Positions 49,102 through 60,000 of a stretch of 64,000 bases of DNA are shown here, one piece after another. Origin of the DNA: Pachysolen tannophilus NRRL Y-2460 (lineage: Eukaryota > Ascomycota > Pichiomycetes > Alaninales > Pachysolenaceae). The notes under the pieces were generated by a model that was given only the letters and a program-made list of their open reading frames with translations, was not told the origin of the DNA and searched no databases. Location: contig KV454014.1 in NCBI GenBank assembly GCA_001661245.1, positions 450,954-514,953 of the forward strand. Reading direction: 5' to 3'. The position numbers and the translations under genes are program-made. The first letter of the stretch is position 1, and each line of letters opens with the position of its first letter.

Positions 49102-51693
49102 ATGAACGCTGCTGGTGACAACAACAATGGTAAAAATCGATATTCGTCCAAGTTATCAAATATTCCAATATTACAATATCAACCGTCATCTGCTCATAAT
49201 TCCACTATATACAACAATGAATCTAGACCTTCGACGGCTATTTCAAATTCGCAAATAATGGATAGAAGACGGAAAACTTATGAGAACTTGTCAGAAATTG
49301 ATTGGTCTTATGAATATGAATTGGAAAGAAAAAATAAAAAATTTATAGATACACAAATTACAACAGTTTTTGCGAGAATTTACTATAATAATTTGAAATG
49401 GATTGTATTAATATTAACAGGTTTGATATTAGGTCCAATTGCCATCATTATTGATATTGCAAGTAAATGGTTGAGAGATTTTAAATATGGGCTTTGTTAT
49501 AAAAATGACAAGGTAAATTTATTTGTGCCCAGATTGAACTGTGGTGAAGATGATTGGATAGATTGGTCTCATTTTATTTTTAATTTCATCAACCCTGATA
49601 ATACTATAATCCATTATTTCAATAATTATTTTTTTTACCTTCTGAGTTCTGTACTATTAGCATGGTTAGCGGCTTTAGTAGTTAAGACCCAACCTTTTAC
49701 AAAATTAAGTGGTATTTCAGAATTAAAAATCATATTAAGTGGATTCATTATTAATGATTTTATGAATTTTAAAGTACTGATCTCAAAGACGATTGGTTTG
49801 ATTCTAGTTGTTGCAAGTGGAATATCGGTAGGTAAAGAAGGACCATTAGTTCATATTGCTGCTTGTATTACACATTTTATAATAGACAGATTCCCATATA
49901 TCAAAAACAATGAAGCCATTAAGAGAGAAATAATATCTGCATCAACATCCGCGGGTATCGGTGTTGCATTTAATGCTCCCATTGGAGGTGTGCTCTTCAC
50001 TTTGGAACAAATATCAAGTTTTTTCCCAATTGATAAATTGATGTGGAATTCGTTTGTATGTGCCACTATTTCAGTTATGATCTTGCAAGTATTACACCCT
50101 TTCAGTTCTTTTTTCACTACTCAGTTGTTCATTGTAAGTGGATCAGAAAATTGGATCAGGTATGAATTTTTCCCCTTTGCCTTGTTAGGTTTACTTTGCG
50201 GATGGTTGGGTTTAAATTTTAACAAGCTAAATGTTGGTTTTGCAGAGATAAGAAATAAATATATTGATAAATCTACTAGATTGAAAATAATGGAAGTTGT
50301 AATCTTGGCATTTGTTTCTGCATTAGTTTCCTATCCATTTGCATTGAGTAGACTCCCACTTTCTGGGTTACTGTCAGTGCTTTTCACAAAATGCCCGACT
50401 GATGAAAACTCTAAAAATATTTCTGATTTAGTCTTAAATACTCTTTGCTTGGAAACAACTAATTCAGAAGACATAAGGTTTCCTCTTGAAACTTTGTCCT
50501 TACTATTAATGACTGCAATTCAGTTATTTATATTATCCAGTTATTCATATGGAACATTTATTCCAGGTGGTATTTTAATGCCTTCGTTAGCGATAGGTGC
50601 CACAGTTGGTAGATTTTTGGGAACTCTTATTGAATTTTTACAATTCAAGTATCCAACATGGTTTATGTTTGCCAATTGTAAAGCGGATTTATCACAATGT
50701 ATTACTCCGAGTTCTTATGCAGTTGTTGGTGCAGCATCTTTCTTAACAAGTGTCACAAAAATGAGTGTTTCAGTTGTTGTCATCTTATTTGAACTTACAG
50801 GTGCTTTGAATTACGTTATACCTATCATGATTGGTGTATTACTATCGAAATTTATTGCGCATTTATCTTCAAATAAATCATGTTACGAGTTATGGTTATC
50901 ACTACAAAAATATCCTTATTTAACACCAGGGAACGATGAAGAATTGATTAAACCTTTATTATCTGTTGTGGAATGTCGAAATTTTTTAAAACCCGTGGAT
51001 GATTTAATAATTTTATATGAAGAATCTAATGGGAATAATTTTGAATATTTAAAGAATTTATTAAGTACTCATAAATATCAAGGTTTCCCTGTATTAAATA
51101 ATGCTAAGGATAAAAATTTACTTGGATGGTGTTCAAGTTATGAATTGAAACAGGAATTGGATAAAGTAAAAGAGATTGAAGGGGTAACATTATCTGAACA
51201 ATTTTTCACATTTCTTGTGCCAAGAGATGGAGATGAAAAATATTCTTTAAACCCAATACTTTCAACAGATTTATTTGTCTTTTCATCAAATTTATCAATA
51301 TTAACAATTTATTCAATTTTTAATAAACTTTGTATCAGAGTTGCTATTTTCTGCTATCCCGGTAAAGGTCAGAAATTAAGAGGTATCTTAACCAAGAAAG
51401 ATTTAATTGAAATCGTTGAACTTAAAGATAAGTATTTGATGGATGTAAGAAACTATGGTCGTGTCCAATATGCAGATGAAGATGTAGATGAAGATAACAC
51501 TAATGAAGAAGCAAATGGAGCCAATCTAGCCAACATAGCCAACCAAGCCAACATAGCCAATGGAACCCATGGAACCCATGGCGAAGCCACTGCGGATTCG
51601 GAGGAATCGGATTCAAGGGTTTTATTCAACAATGAAGACGAATTTAACCAGTTTGAAATTGAAGACGATATAGAAGATGATAGGCATATTTAA
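49102..51693 (+). CDS. CLC-type chloride channel/antiporter (Gef1-like)
   Basis: Golgi/vacuolar-type CLC protein of 863 residues, in yeast linked to chloride and copper supply of secretory oxidases. CLC signatures: the gating Glu in SVGKEGPLVH (about 237-246), GGVLFTLEQ (about 295) and GTFIPGGILMPSLAIGA (about 488-504). About ten hydrophobic helices are followed by two CBS domains (about 620-790; YQGFPVLNNAKDKNLLGWCS, LRGILTKKDLIEIVE). The first filter motif reads LSGISE rather than GSGIPE/GSGISE, a loss of the first Gly. The C-terminal tail has an Ala/Asn repeat and is acidic. The frame opens at TTG 49066; first ATG is 49102. Some Candida species have more than one CLC, so I leave the symbol blank. 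Confidence 0.92.
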   Translation: MNAAGDNNNGKNRYSSKLSNIPILQYQPSSAHNSTIYNNESRPSTAISNSQIMDRRRKTYENLSEIDWSYEYELERKNKKFIDTQITTVFARIYYNNLKWIVLILTGLILGPIAIIIDIASKWLRDFKYGLCYKNDKVNLFVPRLNCGEDDWIDWSHFIFNFINPDNTIIHYFNNYFFYLLSSVLLAWLAALVVKTQPFTKLSGISELKIILSGFIINDFMNFKVLISKTIGLILVVASGISVGKEGPLVHIAACITHFIIDRFPYIKNNEAIKREIISASTSAGIGVAFNAPIGGVLFTLEQISSFFPIDKLMWNSFVCATISVMILQVLHPFSSFFTTQLFIVSGSENWIRYEFFPFALLGLLCGWLGLNFNKLNVGFAEIRNKYIDKSTRLKIMEVVILAFVSALVSYPFALSRLPLSGLLSVLFTKCPTDENSKNISDLVLNTLCLETTNSEDIRFPLETLSLLLMTAIQLFILSSYSYGTFIPGGILMPSLAIGATVGRFLGTLIEFLQFKYPTWFMFANCKADLSQCITPSSYAVVGAASFLTSVTKMSVSVVVILFELTGALNYVIPIMIGVLLSKFIAHLSSNKSCYELWLSLQKYPYLTPGNDEELIKPLLSVVECRNFLKPVDDLIILYEESNGNNFEYLKNLLSTHKYQGFPVLNNAKDKNLLGWCSSYELKQELDKVKEIEGVTLSEQFFTFLVPRDGDEKYSLNPILSTDLFVFSSNLSILTIYSIFNKLCIRVAIFCYPGKGQKLRGILTKKDLIEIVELKDKYLMDVRNYGRVQYADEDVDEDNTNEEANGANLANIANQANIANGTHGTHGEATADSEESDSRVLFNNEDEFNQFEIEDDIEDDRHI

Positions 51694-52511
51694 TTTGTAT
51701 GTACTATGTACTATGTACTAATTTATAGAATTTTTTTCTGTTTTCACTAGTTTAATACAGAAAGAAAAGACCCTAAAATTATTTTCTATCTAAGCTAAGC
51801 CTACTTACTAGCTTCTAATTACTGACTACTTACTATTTTTATAAAATAATTGCAAAAGATTTACAAAATTTATTATCACTTCGGAGGGAAACCACTGTTT
51901 TGAGCTTATATAAGCGGGTGGGAGTTAACTAACACTCCGTGGCGCCATGACACTGCCAGGGATGAGAAAGACGTAAAGCGGCTAATGTCACCCGTAAACT
52001 TCATTTTGTTATCGATGACATCAAAACCCGATTTGGAATCAAGATCCGATCAACCCATTTGTCTATTACCAGTTGTAGCCATAACTCCGTAGAACTTTAA
52101 TAGGGTTTTTTTGTTTTTAATTCTATTGTCAAATGAAAAGACATATTTCCTATTGGTGAAACGAGCAAAAAAAAAAACATAAAAAATACGGCTGAGTAGT
52201 CATTTGCATGTGTTTCTGATCTTTTTTAAGTGTTGAGAAGTAAGTCATTTCGTGTCTCTATCTCTATTGAGGTTTAGTCACCGGCTAGTGAGAGACCAAA
52301 ACCTAAAAATACAATGGTATTTAATAATAGTAATGGTCATAATGTTCACGTACATATAATATAAATATATATATTTATATTTATATTTATATTCTATGTA
52401 TGTATGTATATGTATGTATACAATATAAATAGAACAAGTTCCTTTTTTATATTCTTTATTTATGAAATTTTTAATACTAGAGTCGGTTTAATTGAATGTG
52501 TTGCCTTAAGG
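51694..52511. promoter_or_regulatory. Long upstream region of the zinc-cluster gene
   Basis: 818 bp. The part at about 51890-52080 is of mixed composition, with short palindromes (GGCGCC, ATCGAT) and the inverted pair GGAGT/ACTCC near 51930-51950. The part near 52360-52430 is a TATA/TATG-rich tract. Long upstream regions are common for regulator genes in Candida-type yeasts. No RNA gene proven. Confidence 0.5.
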
Positions 52512-54587
52512 ATGTCCACGAGCTCTATTAAAACTTATACTAAGAAGGCTCATAAGAAATCAAGAAATGGTTGTTTGACTTGTAGATCTAGGAAAATCAA
52601 GGTGAGTACATATAAATTAATATATATATTTATATTTATATACATATATATATATAAATATATATATAAAAAGAGAAAAATTGTGTAATTAAACTCCGAA
52701 ATGCAAAAGAAGTTTCCCATTTCTCAAGAAGAAATGATACTAATTATCAATATGAATTTTTTTATTTTTTTTTTTCATTTTTAGTGCGATGAAACTCATC
52801 CGTCTTGTAAGAATTGTACAAGGAAGAACCTATCTTGTCTTTATGGTGAAAAATTTATTCCAAAAACCGGTACTCTGCTTGCTAGGATTAAAAAATCAAA
52901 AAAATATTGTAAAGACTCCAATTCTGATGAGTTAGTTCATAATGATTTTCCCAATGGTTCACAATTGTTATCTCCTTCAGATATATTGGATGACTTACCA
53001 ATGAATAATTTTCCAGGAGAAGTTTCATCATCAACGGGTTTGGGAAATTCAAGTTTAGGAAATCCAAGTTTGGGAAATCCCAATGCTTCCTTTGAATTTG
53101 ATGATTTTTTGGAGTATACGTCTTTGTCTGAACTATTTGCCACTTCGAATCAATTGAATAATGCTTGTGATTCTTATGATCCAAATTTTAATATACCATC
53201 GTTGCTAAATAGTTCTATGAATATGGCTTATTTAGATTACACTTCAAATTCTAACACATGTTCTCCTCTGTCACCATTGACGTCGTCGGAGTTAGTATTG
53301 AACGAGTCTGATTATCAAAAACAAAAGTTTGATTGTCCGCGAGATGAAGCTGTTGCTGTTTTCAAAGCTTTAGATGTGATGCTGTCTTTGGGTGGCGAAT
53401 CTACATCGGTTCCTGTTGCCACTGGATCAGAAACAGGGGTTTCATCAATTTCAGATTTTAAATTAGAATACAATTCAATTGATAGAAATTTTATATCAGA
53501 TAACTGCAAGCAAGCAATGACTTTAAGTAAATCTTATTTATCAGATTCTACTATAACTATTAAATTGATGCATTATTTTTCCAAAATTTACTACAAGAAA
53601 TTACCAACATATTCTTCTAAACAAAAATCATGGTTTTCATTATTCAGTTATTTTGGATTAGAATATGATCATGTACTTCATATGCTTTTGGCAGTGAGCG
53701 TGTTAGATTTATATAATCTAAAAATTTACACACATAAGGTTTCTAAAGATGATTTACTAAATTTAACAAATGATGAAGATTATTTGAAAATTGCTCAACA
53801 ACATTCATCTGAATCATTACGGAAACTTCAAAATAATCTTTGTAAAACAGATGATGATATGTCTAAAAAAAGTTCCACTGCTGTAGTGGATTTAGCAACA
53901 TCATTACTGAATCTTTTATATATTTTTTTAAATCCTTTGCATAAACTTGGTGATTCAATTTTTTACAACATGTCAAAACTAATACGAGAAATTTTTATGA
54001 AAAATTCATTTGTCATTAGTACCAAAAAATTTGAATATCAATCATTCAATAATGCAACAGTCGATTGGTATTCAAGAAATATAGGGTTAACAAATTTATT
54101 TGTTAAATCTAAAAGTGAAGTTCAAATGAGTTTTCTTCCAGTTTACTTATTTGGATTAGTAAATTTGACAACATTTAACATATACGATTCTTATGATGAT
54201 AATGAAACTCAATCTAAACTTATTTCAGATGCTCAACAGAAATCGATATATATGCTTTTCGCAGAATTAATCAATTTGGGCCGCAAAATAGACTTCATTG
54301 AAGAAAATGAACCAGATCTAATAAGAGTATTACTACGTTGGCCTGTCTCTATACCATGTTCCTTTATAGAATCTCTAGCTCAAAGAAACCCAATATCATT
54401 GATAATAGTGGCACACTATATCATGTTTTTATGTTCAAATTATATATGCCTGGTTTCTAATGGTCAATTCAAAGAAGACTACTTTGATGAAATTTTTAAA
54501 AACGAAATATCCTATATCGACGATTTATTGGATTATAAATGGAAACCTTGGATCGATGTTCCAAAAAGAGTAGTCGGATTGTTATAA
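52512..54587 (+). CDS. Zn2Cys6 zinc-cluster transcription factor, spliced
   Basis: Fungal binuclear zinc-cluster regulator of 630 residues; CDS join(52512..52601,52785..54587). The cluster is C21-x2-C24-x6-C31-x6-C38-x2-C41-x6-C48 (NGCLTCRSRKIK, then CDETHPSCKNCTRKNLSC). A 183-nt intron with donor GTGAGT, branch TACTAAT (about 52738) and acceptor TAG falls exactly between Lys30 and Cys31, inside the cluster; either exon alone would miss the DNA-binding domain. A basic linker follows (LLARIKKSKKYCKD), then a Ser/Asn-rich segment with a tandem LGNPS-type repeat. The long helical regulatory domain (about 200-600, with HMLLAVSVLDLYNL) has the plan of Upc2/Ecm22-like and related regulators. Target genes unknown; Upc2-like is only a guess. 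Confidence 0.9.
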
Positions 54588-55330
54588 TATCTATTTGTGT
54601 TTCTTTTTTTTTTTTTTTTTTTTTTTTTGGTTTGTTATATTCTTTAATGTTGCTTCAAGGTTTGGGGAGGTTTTTATACGCTAAGGTTTACATGATTACG
54701 CTATGACTTATACACATATATATATCTTATCTTAATTTTTTTTTTGTTTTTTCACACGGTTAACTTTATTCTATTGCTTTATGACACTTATTCTTATCTT
54801 TACTTTTACTATGCTACGCTTTATAACATCTCTTATTTCCGCTACGTAGTTACTCGTTATTCGTTACTCGTTACCCCTTAACTCAACCCCTATAATAACG
54901 TCCTTAAATAAAAAGTCGTGAACTTACGATTACGCGCTTAAAACGCATAACGCGGAAAATTTAGGTTAAAAAAAGAAACCGCGGTACGCTTTTGCATCGC
55001 TTTTAAAATCATTGTGTCCCTCCAGGCTCCGCGAGAATTTAACCATGCATATTTCAAGTACGTATGTACATACATACAGATGGAAAAGCATTGAGTTTAA
55101 AAGTTTTATTGACGTGAATGAGCATGGTAAAGTGACCAAGTTTCTTTTAAGTTAAATTTCTTGAAGTAAAAACATAAAAAAAAAAAGAAAAAAAAGAAAA
55201 AAAAAAAAAAAAAAAAGTGAAATATTAAAATATAAAACATAAATGGTGATACCTAGGTAAAAATCACTGGTATTAATGTTTATGTATGATTTTCATTGAT
55301 GAAAATTGGTAGTTTAGGAGACATTAGAAG
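54588..55330. promoter_or_regulatory. Zinc-cluster gene 3' flank and YMC-like upstream region
   Basis: Starts with a T-run (54603-54628) after the stop. The middle (54670-55060) is richer in CG dinucleotides than its surroundings: five TACGC copies, a 7-bp tandem repeat (54850-54877), CCGCGG (about 54979-54984) and CTCCGCGAG. An A-run at 55174-55216 precedes the YMC-like leader. No gene or tRNA recognised. Confidence 0.55.
54850..54877 (+). repeat. Four tandem 7-bp units TTACTCG/TTATTCG
   Basis: TTACTCG, TTATTCG, TTACTCG, TTACCCC in register. A short degenerate heptamer array within the CG-rich part of the YMC-like upstream region. Confidence 0.75.
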
Positions 55331-56296
55331 ATGAATTTTGAATGTTTAAATACAAATTCGAATATGTCAGGAGTACCCGCTGTTTTTAAGACTTGGAAAA
55401 AAAATGGTGAGGAACAGCCTCTCCATGATTACAGTTTTTCACGAAAATTGAAAGATGCTGGCGCTGGGTTTGTTGGGGGTGTTTCACAAGTGTTGATTGG
55501 ACAGCCATTAGATCTTATAAAAGTGTTGATTCAAACTGGTCAGTATAAGAATCCTTATGAAGCTTTCACTGCCACCATGGCTAAAGAAGGGCCCTTGGCT
55601 TTTTATAAAGGTGCTCTGGTACCATTGGTTGGTGTTGGATGTATCAATACTATTATGTTTAATTTTTGTTATGCAGCAAGACGTAAAATCATTGAAATGA
55701 ATCCGGGACAGACTGAGTTAAAATTAAGTCAATATTTCATTGCAGGTTCCATTGCAGGGACGTTAACTGCGTTTATCACCAGTCCCGTGGAACAAATCCG
55801 TATCTTGCTTCAAGCCCAACCTCTTGAAAACAAACTTTATAAAGGACCCATTGACTGTTTCCAAAAAATCCGTCATCAAAATGGGTTTGGACTTAATGGT
55901 ATGTTTCGTGGATTAGGAATGACAATTTTTAGAGATGCACCAGCTCATGGTGTATGGTTTTGCACTTATGAATTCTTGATGAGAGATGCATGTGCACGTC
56001 GCAACTGTAAACGAGATGACGTGCCTACGTGGCAATTGTTATTATACGGAGCCATTGCTGGTGATGCTTTATGGTTGATTTCATATCCAATGGATGTGGT
56101 CAAGACCATCCAACAAAATGACAGGTTCGGTAAAGATTCCAAATATAGAACCTGTGCCCAAGTGGCTACAAGACTTTACCAGACACAGGGCTTCAGAGGC
56201 TTCTGGATAGGTCTCACCCCAGCATTAATTAGAGCTCTGCCGGTAAATGCAGGTGTTTTCGCTAGTGTTGAATTAGCTTTAAGAGTTCTCGGATGA
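55331..56296 (+). CDS. Mitochondrial carrier, YMC1/YMC2-like
   Basis: Inner-membrane SLC25 carrier of 321 residues with three repeats: QPLDLIKVLIQT (about 58-69), SPVEQIRILLQ (about 152-162) and YPMDVVKTIQQ (about 254-264). The third-repeat region WQLLLYGAIAGDALWLISYP and the end RALPVNAGVFASVELALRVLG match the yeast Ymc1/Ymc2 group (amino-acid/organic-acid carriers, close to carnitine and ornithine carriers). Substrate cannot be read from the sequence; Crc1-like carnitine carrier is the main alternative. Start ATG 55331; a second ATG 11 codons on (MSGVPAVFKTW) is equally believable. GC content is a little higher than in the neighbours. Confidence 0.82.
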   Translation: MNFECLNTNSNMSGVPAVFKTWKKNGEEQPLHDYSFSRKLKDAGAGFVGGVSQVLIGQPLDLIKVLIQTGQYKNPYEAFTATMAKEGPLAFYKGALVPLVGVGCINTIMFNFCYAARRKIIEMNPGQTELKLSQYFIAGSIAGTLTAFITSPVEQIRILLQAQPLENKLYKGPIDCFQKIRHQNGFGLNGMFRGLGMTIFRDAPAHGVWFCTYEFLMRDACARRNCKRDDVPTWQLLLYGAIAGDALWLISYPMDVVKTIQQNDRFGKDSKYRTCAQVATRLYQTQGFRGFWIGLTPALIRALPVNAGVFASVELALRVLG

Positions 56297-57048
56297 TCGA
56301 ACTCCCATCGCACACAATATATAATAATATTCCTTTTTTTTTTGTTTTTGTGTTTTTTTTTGCTTTTTTCTGAATTTCTTGTTTTCCTCAAACTAAAATA
56401 CTAGAGAGTTTTGGGCATTTTATAAAGTTCAATAAATAATTATCAATAGTTGAAACTTGACTATAAATAACAACTACTTGTATTTATATATATATATATA
56501 TACCACTAATACCTCTACTCAGCCTCAAATTACTTCTTCTAGAAGGGTGCCTTTACCACTTCTTCCATGTTTTTAGTTTTTAGTCCGGCTGGCAAAACGG
56601 AAATGGGAAGAAAAGTTACCCGGGTTCCAACGTCGTGGAATAAACTTAACGCGCTTAAAAAGAAAGGGCTCACTCAAATTCCTACAATTAAGTCAGCCAC
56701 ACTCCCAAAAGCGGCACACACGCCACATGGGCCTTGCTGTTCGAAACAGAGAAAGTCAAAAAAAAAAGAAAAAAGATGTAAGGCCAATAATCTCAAATTT
56801 TATAATTATTATTATTATTATTAGAGATTCATTAAATTAAATCAAACCATTCCATTGAACAAAAGACATCAATTAATTAAGAAATTTTTGAAGAAAATAA
56901 AAATAGATAGAATAGCTCATTGAATTTAATTGTTTAGTTTTTTTTTTTTTTTTTTATTTGTCCTTTCTTTTTTTGTTTTTTCTTTAATTCATTTTCATTT
57001 TCTGTATTTGTTTGTTTCTTGTTGGTTTATAAACGCTGAAGAAAGAAA
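56297..57048. promoter_or_regulatory. YMC-like 3' flank and CHC1 upstream region
   Basis: T-runs after the YMC-like stop, a TA run (56485-56501), then a block of balanced composition (56570-56760) that contains an 85-codon frame from an ATG at 56567. That frame (Lys-rich, ending in poly-Tyr from an ATT repeat) matches nothing known and is not called. T-runs at 56937-57000 lie before the CHC1 ATG. Confidence 0.5.
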
Positions 57049-60000
57049 ATGGCCAGTGAAATCCCAATAGATTTTACAGAATTGGCCCAATTGACTTCAT
57101 TGGGTATACAGTCCCAGTCATTGGATTTCAAATCTACTACATTAGAATCAGATAAATATGTCTGTGTTCGAGAATCAACTGCAAATGGCAATTCTGTTTC
57201 AATTATTGATTTACAAGATGGTAATAAAGTTATAAAAAAAAATATGTCTGCTGATAATGCTATTATGCATCCAAGGCAATTGGTTATTTCATTGAGAGCG
57301 AATGGTACTACTTTGCAAATTTTTAACTTGGAATCAAAGCAAAGGTTGAAGGCTTTTACAATGTCTGAACCAGTTATTTTTTGGAAATGGTTGGATGATG
57401 AAGTATTGGGTTTAGTGACTCAATCTGCTATATTCACTTGGAGTGTATTTGATGGTACCAATGGCGGTCCAATAAAATTGACCGATAGGCACATCAGTTT
57501 GGGTAGTTGTCAAATAATCAATTTTGTAGCGAATGAGGCTCGTGATTGGTTTGCCGTTACTGGTATTGCTCAAGAAAATGGTAGAATTGCCGGTCATATT
57601 CAATTATATTCAAAACAGAGGAATATTTCACAAGCAATTGAAGGACATGTTTCCAAATTTTCCAAGATTAGATTGGATGGGGCATCTGTCGATACTCAGG
57701 TATTTGCCTGTGGTAATAGAACAGTAAATGGTGGTCAATTACATATCATTGAAATTGATCATCAAGAAGGTGCTCCAGTTTTCACTAAAAAAACGGTGGA
57801 TATCTTTTTCCCACCAGATGCAACAAACGATTTCCCAGTCTCGTTGCAAATTTCAAGCAAATATGGTATTATCTATTTGTTAACTAAATACGGTTTCATC
57901 CACATTTATGATTTGGAAAGTGGTGCCAATATCTTTGTTAACCGTATCTCCGCTGAATCTGTTTTTGCCGCATCATCGTATAATAATGGAACCGGTATAA
58001 TTGCAGTCAATAGATCTGGTCAAGTTTTGAGCGTTGAAATTTCTAAAGATAAGATTATTCCATATATCTTGACAAAATTATCCAATGTACCCTTAGCTAT
58101 AGCTTTATCTGCAAGAGGTGGTTTGCCAGGTGCAGAAAATTTGTTTATTCAACAATTTAATCAAAGTTTGATGAGTGGTGATTACTCTAGCGCAGCTAAA
58201 ATTGCAGCATCTTCTGAACAATTGAGAACATCGGATACAATCAACAAATTGAAAAATATTCAACCAACTCCTGGTCAAATTTCTCCTGTCTTGCAATATT
58301 TCTCAATTTTGTTGGATAAAGGTAATTTAAATAAATTTGAATCTATTGAATTGGCTAAGCCTGTCTTGCAACAAGATAGAAAACCATTATTTGAAAAATG
58401 GTTAAAGGAGGATAAATTGACAACATCAGAAGAATTGGGTGATATAGTTAAACCTTATGATACTCAATTGGCTTTGGCAGTCTATTTAAGAGCTCAAGTT
58501 CCAGTAAAAGTTGTCGGTGCATTAGCTGAATTAAACCAATTCGATAAGATTTTACCATATTGTGAAAAAGTTGGTTACCATCCAGATTATACTATTTTAA
58601 TTCAAAATATTTTAAGAATCAATCCTGATAGTGCAGCGGAATTTGCAACTCAATTATTACAGACAAAACCAGATTTGGATGTAGCCAAGATTGCAGATGT
58701 TTTCCTCTCACAAAATTATATTCAACAAGGTACTGCATTCTTATTAGATGCTTTGAAAGAAGATAAACCGGCAGAAGGTCATTTACAAACAAGATTATTG
58801 GAAGTCAATTTATTACATGCTCCTCAAGTTGCAGATGCTATCTTGGGAAACCAAATGTTTTCTCATTATGACAGACCAACAATTGCTGCATTGTGTGAGA
58901 AGGCTGGATTATACCAAAGAGCATTGGAACATTATGAAGATATTAAAGACATTAAACGTGTGATTATTCATACTAATGTTTTACCTACCGATTGGTTAGT
59001 AAGCTATTTCGGTAAGTTGAACGTTGAGCAATCAGTATCTTGTTTAAGAGAAATGTTATCCAAAAATATGGCACAGAACTTGCAAGTTGTTATTCAAGTT
59101 GCAACTAGATACTCTGACTTAATTGGTCCTTTGACTTTGATTAAGATTTTTGAAGATTACAAATGTGTTGAAGGTGAATATTACTATTTAGCTTCTATAG
59201 TAAACGTAACTCAAGATTCCGAAGTAGTCTTTAAGTATATTCAAGCAGCTTCAAAGTTGGGACAAATAAAGGAAATTGAAAGAGTCGTTAGAGAAAATAA
59301 CGTCTATAACGGAGAAAAAGTTAAAAACTTTTTGAAAGAAGCTAAATTAGATGATCAATTGCCATTGATTATTGTATGTGATCGTTTCAATTTCATTCAT
59401 GATTTGGTATTATACTTGTATAAGAACGAATTATTCAAGTTTATTGAAGTGTACGTTCAACAAGTTAATCCTGCCAGAACTCCACAAGTTGTCGCTGGAT
59501 TATTAGATGTAGACTGTGATGAATCTATTATTAAAGCTTTATTACAATCCGTTCTCGGATTAGTTCCAATTCAAGATTTGGTTGACGAAGTTGAAAAGAG
59601 AAACAGACTAAAGATTTTATTAAGCTTTTTGGAGGCTACTTTACTGGGTGGCTCAACTGATAAAGCTGTTTATGACGCGTTGGCCAAAATTTATATTGAC
59701 TCAAATAATAATCCAGAAAAATTCTTAAAAGAGAATGACATGTATGACACAAAAGTCGTTGGTAAATATTGTGAGAAGAGAGATCCTTACTTGGCTTATA
59801 TTGCCTACTCCAAGGGTCAAAATGATGACGAATTAATTAAGATCACCAACGAAAATGCTATGTATAAATATCAAGCAAGATATTTATTGAGCAGATCGGA
59901 TTTGACCTTGTGGTCGAAAGTTTTGAATGATGAAAACATTCATAGAAGACAATTGATTGACCAAGTCGTTGGTAATGCTATACCTGAGTTAGAAGATCCT

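Noticed and set aside
51890-52110. Possible snoRNA or tRNA in a mixed-composition stretch
   Set aside because: No complete box C/D pair, H/ACA fold or tRNA A/B boxes could be traced.
54700-55060. Possible tRNA or other RNA gene in CG-rich intergenic DNA
   Set aside because: No cloverleaf or B box (GGTTCGANTCC); the repeats look more like protein-binding sites.
56567-56824. 85-codon frame between the YMC-like gene and CHC1
   Set aside because: Ends in poly-Tyr from an ATT repeat, matches nothing, and lacks coding character beyond a patch of balanced composition.
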